NCBI GenBank assembly: GCA_023391155.1 | Contig: JAEWBM010000029.1 | Coordinates: 1 to 64,000 of the forward strand | Direction: 5' to 3' | Length of the DNA: 64,000 nucleotides | Source of the DNA: Acidobacteriota bacterium | GTDB taxonomy: Bacteria; Acidobacteriota; Blastocatellia; Pyrinomonadales; Pyrinomonadaceae | Part shown: positions 25,543 through 34,111 of the stretch, in pieces | How the letters are laid out: the number at the start of each line of letters is the position of its first letter | Numbering within the stretch: position 1 is the stretch's first letter | Notes under the pieces: generated by a model | The model's input: only the letters and a program-made list of their open reading frames with translations | Told to the model about the DNA's origin: nothing | The model's database searches: none | Program-made: the position numbers and the translations under genes

Positions 25543-26528
25543 TTACCCTGTTCTCCATCGACCGCGATGGCGGCCGTGAACTTATTGTCGACCGTCTTTC
25601 GCTGGTCGGGCGTGTCCATTCTGAGTTTCGGCGATTCCTTCTTTAAAATGCGCTTCCAGGCAATGGTGACCGACCCGTCATCATGGAGCCGCACGACCCT
25701 GAACACAACCGTAACGTCGAATCGTTTATCAAAGCTCAGTTCATCGTAGACGATCCCGTTGAAGGACCTCATAACGGTTCCGCGATATGCGATCGAACGC
25801 AGAGCATATGTCATATTCTCAGCGGTGTTGACAACCTGGCGGTACTCAAATCCATTGCGATCGATACCGGCTTGCAGTTCGCGCCCGACTCTCACCGCGG
25901 AATCAAGGTCGCGAGAGGGACTGAAGTTGATCAAGAATTCCATGCCGGGCGTTGACGCCGTAACGCTGCCAAGTTCAACGTCCCCGAGTTTCGTGAGGAT
26001 GCCGTGCTGAAATATACCGCCGACCTCAAACCTCCCATTCCTGTATCGAAGATCCGCGATACGGTCGATGGAGTACCCCGCCTTTCTGAAAGAATAGAAA
26101 GCGCCGTTTCCCGGCATCGGATATTCCATGCACTTGGTCGAAGCCGAAATGACATACGGCGAACCGGCACAGTCGCTGTTGTCGGCCAGCCGTACGAGCC
26201 CCGTGTTCTTCTGCCGCAAAAGATCTCGGAGCATCTGAATGTCCGCAGCCTCCGGCGCCAGCGCTTCCTTTTCCTTTGCCGTCGCCTCGCGGTAGATCTT
26301 TTTCAGGTCTAAAAGCGTACTCGCCGGCAACGGGCGGCGGCGGGCATTTCCGGGAGTGACGTTCCGTAAACGATAGAACTCGTTGTTTTGTCGACGTCGT
26401 TCCTCTTCCTGCCTTTGCCGTTCGAGGGTGGCGTTCGGTGTCGGTTGTGGCGCCGGGGTCGGCGAGGTGGTTTGCGAGTGCGTGCCGGCGGTCAATACAA
26501 GAATCGCCATGACAGACCATTTCATCAT
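25539..26528 (-). CDS. Secreted protein of unknown function
   Basis: I do not recognise this protein. From the ATG at 26528, which follows an AGGGAG ribosome binding site, it has 329 residues; ATG 26543 is an alternative. It starts with a signal peptide (VMAILVLTAGTHSQ), then a Pro/Thr-rich stretch and a charged, probably coiled-coil segment (ERQRQEEERRRQNNEFYRLRN). The remainder is a globular mixed alpha/beta region with two cysteines (DCAGSPYVISASTKC) that could form a disulphide. It precedes the SDR gene with a 4-base overlap and follows gatB. Similar secreted proteins of unknown role are common in Acidobacteriota. Confidence 0.6.
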   Translation of the reverse strand: MMKWSVMAILVLTAGTHSQTTSPTPAPQPTPNATLERQRQEEERRRQNNEFYRLRNVTPGNARRRPLPASTLLDLKKIYREATAKEKEALAPEAADIQMLRDLLRQKNTGLVRLADNSDCAGSPYVISASTKCMEYPMPGNGAFYSFRKAGYSIDRIADLRYRNGRFEVGGIFQHGILTKLGDVELGSVTASTPGMEFLINFSPSRDLDSAVRVGRELQAGIDRNGFEYRQVVNTAENMTYALRSIAYRGTVMRSFNGIVYDELSFDKRFDVTVVFRVVRLHDDGSVTIAWKRILKKESPKLRMDTPDQRKTVDNKFTAAIAVDGEQGK

Positions 26529-26562
26529 ATCGATCTCCCTCATATGGAGCCCTTCCAATATC

Positions 26563-28032
26563 CTAGAGCTTTTGCCTTAGAAGTTCGTTGACGACCTTCG
26601 GATTTGCCTTGCCCTGCGAGGCCTTCATTACTTGGCCGACAAAAAATCCGAAAAGCTTCTCGTTACCGCCCCGATAAGCCGCAACCTGGCCCTCGTTCGC
26701 GGCGATGACCTCATCGATGATCCTCGCGATCGAATCTTCATCCGAGATCTGCTCCATTCCCTTTTCGGCGATGACATCCGCGGGGCCTTTGCCAGTGGCG
26801 AACATCTCGATCAGCACCTCTTTCGCCTGGCTATTGTTGATCTTACCGGCGTCCAGGGTCCTGATCAGCTCACCGAGCCCTTCAGCCGTCACCGGCGATT
26901 CTGCGGCGGTCTTACCGGCGTTATTGAGTTCCCGGCTGAGTTCCGACAGCACGAAGTTCGCGGTCGTACGCGGGTTTCCCGACGCCCGTGCCGCAGTTTC
27001 ATAGAACTCCGCAAGCGAGCGGTCCGCTACGAGCTGTGACGCGTCGGCGTACGATAGGGAATACTCCTCCATCATTCGGTCCCGCATCGTATCCGGCAGC
27101 TCCGGCATGACGGCCTTGACCTCTTCGATATACTCCGCCGTCACACGCAGCGGCTGCAGGTCCGGTTCGGGAAAATAGCGGTAATCGTGCGCGTCCTCCT
27201 TTGAGCGCATCACCCGCGTCTCATTGTTCTGTTCGTCCCAAAGCCGCGTCTCCTGCTGCACGCCTTCCCCGGATTCATGTGCGGCGATCTGGCGTTCTAT
27301 CTCAAATTCGATCGCCTTTTGCATGAACCGCACCGAGTTGAGGTTCTTCAGTTCGACCTTATTATTGAATCCCGTCTCGCCCGTCCGCCTCACTGATACG
27401 TTCGCCTCGCACCTGAGATTCCCTTTCTCCATGTCGGCGTCGCTCGCACCGACCCACTGCAGCACGCGTCGAACATGGTTTACATAGTCATATGCCTGCC
27501 GCGAGGTCCTAAAGTCGGGTGCCGTCACTATCTCACCAAGCGGTGTGCCCGCCCGGTTAAGATCGACGTAGGAATATTTGTCCGTATCCGGAAGCCCCTC
27601 GTGCACGTTCTTGCCCGCGTCTTCCTCCAAATGCATACGCTCGATATGAATGGTCATCGGGGACCATTCGCGGGCGTGGCCGTGATCGTCGCGGTCGGCG
27701 GTCATGATGGTGAGCGTTCCGTTGGCTGAGAAAGGCCGGTCGTATTGCGAGATCTGATAGCCTTTTGGCAGATCGGGATAGAAATAATTCTTGCGGGCAA
27801 ACACCGACGTTTCCTGGATCTCAAGCCCCAGCGCCAGTGCCGCGCGGGCGCCCAGCTCGATCACCCTCCGGTTCAGCACCGGCAGCGCTCCCGGCAGCCC
27901 GAGGCACACCGGACACGTGTTGGCGTTCGGCTCCCCGCCAAATTCCACGCGGCAGCCGCAGAAGATCTTCGTTTCGGTCGCGAGCTGTGTGTGGATCTCC
28001 ATTCCGATCACAGCTTCCCAGCCATTTTTCAT
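26563..28032 (-). CDS. gatB: Aspartyl/glutamyl-tRNA(Asn/Gln) amidotransferase subunit B
   Basis: The 489-residue protein begins WEAVIGMEIHTQLATETKIFCGC, the GatB signature including the zinc-binding cysteines (C-G-C and later C-x-V-C in NTCPVCLG). The cradle domain motif RAGTPLGEIVTAPDFR and the C-terminal YqeY-like tail (residues ~400-489) are present, so the protein is full length. GatB binds the misacylated tRNA and phosphorylates the Glu or Asp, which GatA-derived ammonia then amidates. gatA and gatC are not adjacent here. A TTG 18 bases upstream is less likely because it would bury the GAAGGCGA ribosome binding site. Confidence 0.96.
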   Translation of the reverse strand: MKNGWEAVIGMEIHTQLATETKIFCGCRVEFGGEPNANTCPVCLGLPGALPVLNRRVIELGARAALALGLEIQETSVFARKNYFYPDLPKGYQISQYDRPFSANGTLTIMTADRDDHGHAREWSPMTIHIERMHLEEDAGKNVHEGLPDTDKYSYVDLNRAGTPLGEIVTAPDFRTSRQAYDYVNHVRRVLQWVGASDADMEKGNLRCEANVSVRRTGETGFNNKVELKNLNSVRFMQKAIEFEIERQIAAHESGEGVQQETRLWDEQNNETRVMRSKEDAHDYRYFPEPDLQPLRVTAEYIEEVKAVMPELPDTMRDRMMEEYSLSYADASQLVADRSLAEFYETAARASGNPRTTANFVLSELSRELNNAGKTAAESPVTAEGLGELIRTLDAGKINNSQAKEVLIEMFATGKGPADVIAEKGMEQISDEDSIARIIDEVIAANEGQVAAYRGGNEKLFGFFVGQVMKASQGKANPKVVNELLRQKL

Positions 28033-28052
28033 AGTTTCGCCTTCAGTCAAAC

Positions 28053-28087
28053 AAAAATGCGGACAATGAACTCAATCATAATCCGCA
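28053..28087 (-). terminator. Weak intrinsic terminator between the 28118 gene and gatB
   Basis: Read leftward, TGCGGA (28087-28082) pairs with TCCGCA (28063-28058) across an 18-base loop and is followed by TTTTTG. The stem is only 6 bp, so read-through into gatB is likely. Confidence 0.4.
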
Positions 28088-28117
28088 CGTTTGAATAAAC
28101 AAAATTTGGGATCCGCC

Positions 28118-28636
28118 TTACCTCCGAACTCGAAAGACCGGACGCGTCCGCATCGTCGAGGGGCTCCACGTGTAGCTCGAACGCCCGCCGGGCTCATAGA
28201 TCACGCCGCCCGGGCCTGCCCGCCAGCCGATCACCGGCCCGCGGCGGATAAATCGCCCGCCCCGCCAATAATTGCGGTATCGCGTCGGGTAGGCGTAGCC
28301 GTAGATCGTGCTGCCGCCGCCCGCGTACTGCTCGTTCACGATTACAACGTCCCTCCGGTCATTGGCTCGTAGTTGGGCCTCGGCCTGTTCGCGGGCGATG
28401 CGCTCGCGGGCAAGCCGCGCCGCCAGTTCCTCACGCTCCTTGGCGTCGGCAACCCGTTTCGCCTCAAGCTCTTCGGGCGACGGGAACCCCAGCCGTTCAT
28501 AGTTTTCGCGAAGCTCGCGTTCCGCAGCCAGCCGTTTCTGACGATATTTTTCGAGATCGGCGTTCGTGACGGTTGACTGGGCCGATACGCCCATTGTCAG
28601 TATTGAGAGTCCGATGACCGCTATTAATATTCGCAT
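28118..28636 (-). CDS. Secreted Arg/Gly-rich protein with coiled-coil segment
   Basis: I do not recognise this 172-residue protein. The ATG at 28636 follows a GGTGGAG ribosome binding site, and a signal peptide (AVIGLSILTMGVSAQ) follows. Residues ~25-85 are a strongly charged alpha-helical segment (DLEKYRQKRLAAERELRENYERL), and the last ~80 residues are rich in Gly, Tyr and Arg (YRNYWRGGRFIRRGPVIGWRAG), ending in a basic tail. This combination suggests a periplasmic structural or cell-wall-binding protein, with no enzymatic motif. An unusual cluster of GAGAC repeats lies upstream at 28683-28737. Confidence 0.55.
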   Translation of the reverse strand: MRILIAVIGLSILTMGVSAQSTVTNADLEKYRQKRLAAERELRENYERLGFPSPEELEAKRVADAKEREELAARLARERIAREQAEAQLRANDRRDVVIVNEQYAGGGSTIYGYAYPTRYRNYWRGGRFIRRGPVIGWRAGPGGVIYEPGGRSSYTWSPSTMRTRPVFRVRR

Positions 28637-28682
28637 TTCTCCACCTCGATATTTCGATGATATCACGCATTCGCTCGTTGCC

Positions 28683-28737
28683 GTCTCGTCTCATAGTGTG
28701 AATGAGACGGCGATACGACTGAGACGGCATGAGACGC
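28683..28737. repeat. Cluster of GAGACG/CGTCTC motifs
   Basis: Between the btuB-like stop and the next gene there are three GAGACG copies (from 28704, 28721 and 28731) and two inverted copies (CCGTCTC and CGTCTC, within 28681-28693). CGTCTCAT (28687-28694) and ATGAGACG (28702-28709) form an 8-bp inverted repeat with a 7-base loop. There is no T-run, so a regulatory role is as likely as a terminator. Confidence 0.5.
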
Positions 28738-28745
28738 TTAAAGCG

Positions 28746-31094
28746 CTAAAACCCGAAACTTAAGCCGATGCGGGCATTCCGGCCCGGAGTTCGAAACCCA
28801 TTCTCAAAATATTCGTGATCAAAGAGATTTTCCACCGTTCCAAACAATCTAAGTGAAAATCGCTCACCCCCGGGCCGAAACGTGTGCCCCGCGGTCAGAT
28901 CGGCCCGGCGATTGCCGTCGAATCGATAGACGTATGTCGAAAAATCCGACGTGCTGAAGATCGGAGCAAAGTACGCCGAACTTAGCAGCAGGTCGAGATT
29001 GATCCACGAATCCCCGAATCGCCGCGTCGCAACCAGAGTGAACTGCCGCTCAGGCACGCCGAACACGCTGATCACCCCGCTGCCCGGAACCGACGCTCGC
29101 CGCTGATCACTATTAGTGTATGTGAACGACGCAAATAGGTCCGTCGCGTCATCCGGCCTTATATCGGCGCTGAATTCAGCTCCTCGCGCAATGCCGCCCC
29201 GTTCGTTGATATAACCCCCGAAAGGCCGCGGCGTGCTGCCGATATCCGGGACCACATTTGCAAACCCGATCGTTTCCGTCAGACTCGTATAAAAATACGC
29301 GGCGGCCAGCCGTGCCTTCCCGCCGAATAGGAACTGCTCGACGCCGGCATCCGCCGCGATCGAGCGCTCGGGCTTGAGTCCCGGATCGCCCAGGGCGATG
29401 AATTCCGGCATGACGAACGTGCTGAAGAACGTGCCGTACCGTTCGTAGAGCGACGGGATCCGATAGCCGTTCCCTACATGTGCCCTGATCTTTGTTCCGG
29501 TCGATGCAAAATAGTAGGCGACGGCCCCGTCAGCGGTGAGCGCCGCGGGCGGCGAAGCGGCCGCTGAGCCCTGATATGGTGCATTTTCCAGGCTAAAGCG
29601 CGGTTCGCCAAGGCTGAACCACTGAGCCCGCACTCCCCCCGTCACCTGCAGCCGACCTTCAATAAAGGACGCAACGTCCTGGACAAAAAAGGTGTGGCTC
29701 GACTGTGATGCGCGAGTAAAGAAGTTGCCGATGCCGTCCGGCGTCGAGCCCGTATTCTCAAAACCTTCCCGTTCAAATTCGTATCCGAATTTAAGCGATC
29801 CTGCCGGCCCGCTCGCCCAGTCGACGTTCCCCCCTGCCGTGTGTATATCCCCGTCGAACCGCGACAACGACGCGGCCTGAAACCCCACGCCGAGCGGCCC
29901 GGCATCGTTAAGCCGCGACGAGGTCAGCCCGGAGTAAAGTGCATTCAGCGTCAGCCCCTCCCTGATCCTGTACGTGACAACTGCCTGGCCGTTAAAGAGC
30001 TTTGTCTTTTGCGTATCGTCAGGGTCGTCCACGTCCGGTGCAAAATTCTCGCCGGCGCGGGCGTCGATAACTCCGGCCGGCAAAACCCCGAGCGTGTCGG
30101 GATTCGAGTTAAGTCGCACGTAAGCATCGGAGACCAGGAACCGCCCTGAGATGCTTGTCGCCCCCGTGGGCCGGAACTGAACCCGGCTCTGGAAGTTGGT
30201 GTTGTGCGCGTTATCGTTTCCGTCGATGCCTTTGGTGTAGGCGGTTCGTGCCACCGCGAGATTGAATCCGAACCGTCGGTCCGAGGTGGCGTCGGACAGG
30301 TTCCCGCGAAACCGGTGCAGCCCGAGACCGCCGGCCGCATACGAAACCTGCCCGTGAGTGCCCGGGCCCGGTTCAGGCGTGATGAAATTCACCGTGCCGC
30401 CGATAGAGTTCGTCCCGTACAGTGACGAACCCGCCCCCCGGAGTACCTCGACACGGCTAACGCTCGTCAGCGTAATGTCGCTCAGGAACGGCGTCGCATC
30501 GCCCGTTATCGCCGAGGGGTCGCGGAGTCGAACGCCGTCGAGCAAGATCGCAGTATCCTGATTACGCAGACCTCGCGTCTTGATCGACGCCGTTCGCCCG
30601 AACCCGCCCGTTTGCTGCACACGAAATCCAGGGATCGAGCGAAGAGATTCGACGAGCGTAAAGTCCGCCCGCTCGCGCATTTCGCGCCCGCGGATAACGT
30701 TGACCGTCTTCGAAACCTCCTCGATCGGCTGCACCAGATCTGCCGAGATCGTCACCGTCTCGCTTATCCCGCCGACCTCCTCCAGCACCAGCGTCACCTC
30801 GGCGGGCATGCCCAAAACGACCTCGGCATCGGCGGGTTGCGAGGCAAAATTTCGCCCCGCTGCCGTGTGCCTCGCCTGGACCCGGTACTGCCCCGGCCCG
30901 ACGTAGAAACGAGCCAACCCCGTATCGTCCGTTTCAGCTTCGCGGCTGCTTCCGTCCGAACCCACTGCCGTTACGACGACTCCCGCCGCCGGCACTCCTC
31001 CGCTTTCGACCCGCACCAGCAGCAGCGGGCCGTTCTGCCCGATCGCGGCCCCGGCCGAGATCAACATAACCAACAAAAAAATAAATATCTTCAT
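28746..31094 (-). CDS. btuB: TonB-dependent receptor, probable cobalamin receptor (BtuB-like)
   Basis: The 782-residue outer-membrane protein starts at the ATG at 31094, after a GAGGA ribosome binding site. Signal peptide (ISAGAAIGQ), then a CarboxypepD_reg-like domain to residue ~95 (SGGVPAAGVVVTAVGSDG), a complete plug domain (NVIRGREMRERADFTLVESLRSIPGFRV; VEVLRGAGSSLYGTNSIGGTVNFIT) and a beta-barrel that ends in Phe with the 'GTVENLFDHEYFENG' turn. The extra N-terminal domain is not part of E. coli BtuB. Assignment to cobalamin rests on context: a cobalamin-riboswitch-like leader sits directly upstream, and the adjacent operon encodes the matching ABC importer. Confidence 0.82.
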   Translation of the reverse strand: MKIFIFLLVMLISAGAAIGQNGPLLLVRVESGGVPAAGVVVTAVGSDGSSREAETDDTGLARFYVGPGQYRVQARHTAAGRNFASQPADAEVVLGMPAEVTLVLEEVGGISETVTISADLVQPIEEVSKTVNVIRGREMRERADFTLVESLRSIPGFRVQQTGGFGRTASIKTRGLRNQDTAILLDGVRLRDPSAITGDATPFLSDITLTSVSRVEVLRGAGSSLYGTNSIGGTVNFITPEPGPGTHGQVSYAAGGLGLHRFRGNLSDATSDRRFGFNLAVARTAYTKGIDGNDNAHNTNFQSRVQFRPTGATSISGRFLVSDAYVRLNSNPDTLGVLPAGVIDARAGENFAPDVDDPDDTQKTKLFNGQAVVTYRIREGLTLNALYSGLTSSRLNDAGPLGVGFQAASLSRFDGDIHTAGGNVDWASGPAGSLKFGYEFEREGFENTGSTPDGIGNFFTRASQSSHTFFVQDVASFIEGRLQVTGGVRAQWFSLGEPRFSLENAPYQGSAAASPPAALTADGAVAYYFASTGTKIRAHVGNGYRIPSLYERYGTFFSTFVMPEFIALGDPGLKPERSIAADAGVEQFLFGGKARLAAAYFYTSLTETIGFANVVPDIGSTPRPFGGYINERGGIARGAEFSADIRPDDATDLFASFTYTNSDQRRASVPGSGVISVFGVPERQFTLVATRRFGDSWINLDLLLSSAYFAPIFSTSDFSTYVYRFDGNRRADLTAGHTFRPGGERFSLRLFGTVENLFDHEYFENGFRTPGRNARIGLSFGF

Positions 31095-31102
31095 ATATCC
31101 TC

Positions 31103-31120
31103 TTCTGCCCACACGCAGAA
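31103..31120 (-). promoter_or_regulatory. Hairpin immediately upstream of the btuB-like ribosome binding site
   Basis: TTCTGC (31120-31115) and GCAGAA (31108-31103) form a 6-bp stem with loop GTGTGG, directly followed by the GAGGA ribosome binding site (31102-31098). It could be the expression platform of the riboswitch at 31141-31223. Confidence 0.4.
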
Positions 31121-31140
31121 TGGTTCTTTCCTTGGCAAAA

Positions 31141-31223
31141 GCTCAAAGTTCCCGGCTGACGGCCTTCTCGGGCTGATCACGGTTGCGTGGGCAGCGTTGG
31201 ATTCTCACCAACTTCCTTTGCAG
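31141..31223 (-). promoter_or_regulatory. Compact cobalamin riboswitch-like leader of the btuB-like gene
   Basis: Reading leftward, the leader contains GGAAGTTGGTGAGAATCC closing the P3-type hairpin GTTGG/CCAAC, then CGCTGCCCACGCAACCGTGA, the conserved core of cobalamin riboswitches, and finally CAGCCGGGAA, which resembles the 5' half of the B12 box. CAAAG (31220-31216) and CTTTG (31148-31144) can pair as a closing P1 stem. At about 83 bases it is shorter than the usual aptamer because the peripheral P7-P11 arms are missing, which fits the small class II type. Confidence 0.68.
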
Positions 31224-31235
31224 CGATCGCCGACA

Positions 31236-32006
31236 TTAGTAGATCGCGGTCACACGCGGTTTACCTGTGACCGGATTTGCGTCCAGCAATGACCGGACGC
31301 CGTAAACTTCACGAATATTCCCCTCGTTCAAAACATCGGCGGGCTCGCCCGCAGCATATACCTGCCCCCCGCTGAGCATTAGGATCTTGTCCGCGAATTC
31401 GGCGGCCAAATTCAGGTCGTGTGTAATGACCACCGCCGAGTATTCCATCTCGCGGCACCGTTCGCGAACCAGCCGGAACATCATCGCCTGATGCGCCAGA
31501 TCAAGGTTCGCCGTCGGTTCGTCGAGCAGCAGCAGTTTCGCCTCGGTCGCCAATGCCCTTGCCAGTACCACCCGCTGACGCTCGCCGCCCGAGAGCTCGT
31601 TCATCATCCGGTCCGCAAAACCCGCGAGATCGCATTGCTCCAGAGCCTCATCCGCCGCCCGAACGTCGTCCTCGCTCTCCCATCCGAAGGCCGATCCCGA
31701 AGCGAAACGGCCTGCCAGAATGAACTCGCGAACCGTAACGGGAAACTTTGTTTCGTTCTCCTGTGCGACGACTGCGATCCGCCTGGCGATCTCTCGCCGC
31801 GAGAATTCGCTCAACGGACGCCCATCCAGTTCCACGCTGCCTGACACGGCTCTCAGCGTTCCGTTGAGTGCCTTTAGAAGCGTTGTCTTTCCTGCCCCAT
31901 TTGGCCCGAGCAAGGCCACGGCCTCGCCTGGAACTAGGTCGAACGAGATGCCGCTCAAAACCTCATAAGGGCCATAGGCGATGGAAATTTTTCGAACACT
32001 CAGCAT
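31236..32006 (-). CDS. btuD: Cobalamin ABC transporter ATP-binding protein
   Basis: The 256-residue protein is a FecE/BtuD-type ATPase. Walker A is LLGPNGAGKTTLLKAL, the signature is NELSGGERQRVVLARALA, Walker B is LLLLDEPTANLDL, and the switch histidine is VVITHDLN. It powers import through the BtuC dimer. It lies third in the operon, 9 bases after btuC. The ATPase alone cannot be separated from ferric-siderophore homologues; the cobalamin call follows from the riboswitch at the operon head. Confidence 0.88.
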   Translation of the reverse strand: MLSVRKISIAYGPYEVLSGISFDLVPGEAVALLGPNGAGKTTLLKALNGTLRAVSGSVELDGRPLSEFSRREIARRIAVVAQENETKFPVTVREFILAGRFASGSAFGWESEDDVRAADEALEQCDLAGFADRMMNELSGGERQRVVLARALATEAKLLLLDEPTANLDLAHQAMMFRLVRERCREMEYSAVVITHDLNLAAEFADKILMLSGGQVYAAGEPADVLNEGNIREVYGVRSLLDANPVTGKPRVTAIY

Positions 32007-32015
32007 TAACGCCTG

Positions 32016-32975
32016 CTAATTTCTCCTCAGCAAATAAATGAACAGCGGCGCTCCGATCAGCGCCGTGATCGCACCGACGGGCAGCTCTCGCGGCGCGATC
32101 GCCGTCCGCGAAACGGTGTCAGCCAACACCACAAATATCCCGCCCGCGAGTGCCGATAGCGGTACAACGAGACGGTTATCGCTTCCGAATGCCAGCCGCA
32201 CGAGATGCGGAACGATCAGCCCGACATACCCAACCGAACCGCTCGCCGCGACCGAAAGGCCTACCAACGCGCTCGCGGTACCAAAAACGATCAGCCGCAC
32301 CCGACCCACCTCCACACCGTGGTCAAATGCGTCTCGTTCGCCGATCATCATCAGGTTCAACGCCCGTGCCTGCGACATCAGGATTATCGTACCCGCGACG
32401 CCGGCGGCCATCGTTAAATACGCTCCGTCAAAGGTCGCCTGCGAAAGATCGCCCAACAGCCAGAACGTGTACCCCCGAAGACGTGCGGCGTCGAGCAGAC
32501 TCGTCAGAAGCACGATGATCGACGAAAGGAAAGTGGTGACGATCACGCCCGAAAGCACGAGCCGTTCGACGTTCATCCCGGCCCGCGTCCTTGCCATCTG
32601 ATACACGGCAAAGGTCGCGGTCCCGGCACCGACGAATGCGAACACCGGCCGGGCGGCGGCGTAACTTTCGAAGGCCACGAAGGCGACCAGTGTCCCCAGT
32701 GCGGCCCCGTTCGATACGCCAAGCAGATAAGGCTCGGCTAATGGATTTCGTAATAGAGCCTGCAGCGATGCCCCCGCAACGGCAAGGCTTGCACCGACAA
32801 AGATCCCCAGCATGACCCGCGGCAGCCTGATCTCCCACAGGATCGTTCGGCTCGTTTCCTCGGAATCAAAAAGCGAAACGCTTTCCGCACCGAGCGACAT
32901 CGCAAGCACCGAGGCACCCGCCAGCAAAATCAGCAGCAGGGAGCCATTGCGGTAACTCTTCCGTTGCTCGGTCAT
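32016..32975 (-). CDS. btuC: Cobalamin ABC transporter permease (FecCD family)
   Basis: The 319-residue protein has about nine to ten hydrophobic segments and the FecCD motifs: ILWEIRLPRVMLGIFVGASLAVAGASLQALLRNPLAEPYLLGVSNGAALG near the N-terminus and GSVGYVGLIVPHLVRLAFGSDNR before the last helices. This is the BtuC/FhuB/FepD fold, forming the inner-membrane channel. Its start codon overlaps the btuF stop by 4 bases. Confidence 0.9.
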   Translation of the reverse strand: MTEQRKSYRNGSLLLILLAGASVLAMSLGAESVSLFDSEETSRTILWEIRLPRVMLGIFVGASLAVAGASLQALLRNPLAEPYLLGVSNGAALGTLVAFVAFESYAAARPVFAFVGAGTATFAVYQMARTRAGMNVERLVLSGVIVTTFLSSIIVLLTSLLDAARLRGYTFWLLGDLSQATFDGAYLTMAAGVAGTIILMSQARALNLMMIGERDAFDHGVEVGRVRLIVFGTASALVGLSVAASGSVGYVGLIVPHLVRLAFGSDNRLVVPLSALAGGIFVVLADTVSRTAIAPRELPVGAITALIGAPLFIYLLRRN

Positions 32976-33856
32976 CTAAGCCGTCCAAATTCCGCCGCCA
33001 GCTTTTCGATCGCGTCCACCAAACGCGGCCCCGGCCTTGAGATAATGTCGGGGTCTATCCTAACGATCCGCCCATTTGCCACTGCAGCCGAACGCGAAAG
33101 CACGTCATTCGGCTCTCGATTATCGGAGCTGTCCGACAAAAGGATTATCTCGGGGTCATAGGCAAGCGCCGTCTCCTTGCTGAGCACGGGGTAGCCCGTC
33201 GGCACATCTGCGGTCACAGATCGCCCCCCGGCCCGTGCAACGGCATCGGTGATGAAAGAATCGCTCCCAACCGTCACCAGCGGATCCTTTGAGATCTGAA
33301 CAAAAACTCGAGGCCTCGCCCGCCCCTCAAGGCTTGAACTCACTTGATTGAGCCTCGCCTGCAGCGCGTTCGCACGCTCAAGCGCAACGTCCTCGGTCCC
33401 GAACAAGACCCCGAGCCTGACGAGATCGGCCATGACAGAATCCACGTCGCCCGAGGCAATAACGAACACGGCGATATTCCGCGACGCGAGCGTGGCCGTG
33501 AACGCCTCAAGCTGAGACGAGGTCGATACCAGGACCACGTCCGGTTCCAGAGCGATTATCCGCTCGATATTCGGCGTCTGGGTGTCGCCGACCTTTTCGA
33601 TCGCGGCCGCCTCGGCGGGAAAATCGCAATAGGTCGTTACACCCACCAGCCGGTCACCGGCCCCCGCCGCAAAGACCATCTCCGTAATGCTCGGCGCCAG
33701 CGAGATCGCTCGCTCGACCCGCTCCGACAGCCCAACCTGACGGCCGAGCCCATCCGGTATAGTCCTCGAACCGCCCGACCCGCCGGGTCCGGAACACGCG
33801 GCTAAAAGAGCGGCGGCGAGAGCAAAAACCCAAATGTTTTTCTTTATCCCAAACAT
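32972..33856 (-). CDS. btuF: Cobalamin-binding lipoprotein of the ABC transporter
   Basis: The 294-residue protein starts at the ATG at 33856, which has an AGGG ribosome binding site 7 bases away; the ATG at 33862 is too close to it. The leader ends in a lipobox (AAALLAACSG), so the mature protein is anchored to a membrane. The fold is a helical-backbone type III binding protein: SLAPSITEMVFAAGAGDRLVGVTTYCDFP in the first lobe and LEPDVVLVSTSSQLEAFTATL linking to the second. BtuF carries cobalamin to BtuCD. Translation is probably controlled by the cobalamin riboswitch and the hairpin at 33861-33906, which covers the ribosome binding site. Confidence 0.85.
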   Translation of the reverse strand: MFGIKKNIWVFALAAALLAACSGPGGSGGSRTIPDGLGRQVGLSERVERAISLAPSITEMVFAAGAGDRLVGVTTYCDFPAEAAAIEKVGDTQTPNIERIIALEPDVVLVSTSSQLEAFTATLASRNIAVFVIASGDVDSVMADLVRLGVLFGTEDVALERANALQARLNQVSSSLEGRARPRVFVQISKDPLVTVGSDSFITDAVARAGGRSVTADVPTGYPVLSKETALAYDPEIILLSDSSDNREPNDVLSRSAAVANGRIVRIDPDIISRPGPRLVDAIEKLAAEFGRLR

Positions 33857-33860
33857 AAAC

Positions 33861-33906
33861 ATGCCCTGTTCACGCGATCTGAAACGATCGATGGTGAACA
33901 GGGCAT
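33861..33906 (-). promoter_or_regulatory. btuF: 13-bp hairpin sequestering the btuF ribosome binding site
   Basis: ATGCCCTGTTCAC (33906-33894 on the minus strand) is an exact inverted match to GTGAACAGGGCAT (33873-33861). The 20-base loop holds an additional 5-bp stem (CGATC/GATCG). The 3' arm contains the AGGG ribosome binding site and the first ATG, and only weak T-runs follow, so this fits translational control better than a terminator. Confidence 0.75.
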
Positions 33907-33943
33907 TTAAAATGGCCGGGTCTGCCGTCGATGTCTTAACGCG

Positions 33944-34097
33944 AAACATCTCATCGGCAAAGCTTTTCGGGCAGGCAACCTGACTTTTTGAACGTTGGAA
34001 CGCTCAATTCACAGTGACGCGATCGTGCGGGATTCTCACCCGGCTTCCCCATTTAGCCGCGAAAAAATGCGGCTCCCTAAAGGCTTTGGTGATGTTA
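33944..34097 (-). promoter_or_regulatory. Cobalamin riboswitch of the btuFCD operon
   Basis: Reading leftward, the leader has the core GGGAAGCCGGGTGAGAATCC, then CGCACGATCGCGTCACTGTGA and, after a variable arm, the B12 box GTCAGGTTGCCTGCC (33984-33970). P1 can form from AACATC-ACC-AAAGC (34096-34083) with GCTTT-GCCGATGA-GATGTT (33963-33945). All of this matches the cobalamin riboswitch class. It lies between the promoter at 34112-34140 and the sequestering hairpin at btuF. Confidence 0.88.
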
Positions 34098-34111
34098 AAG
34101 AGCAAGTGCGG

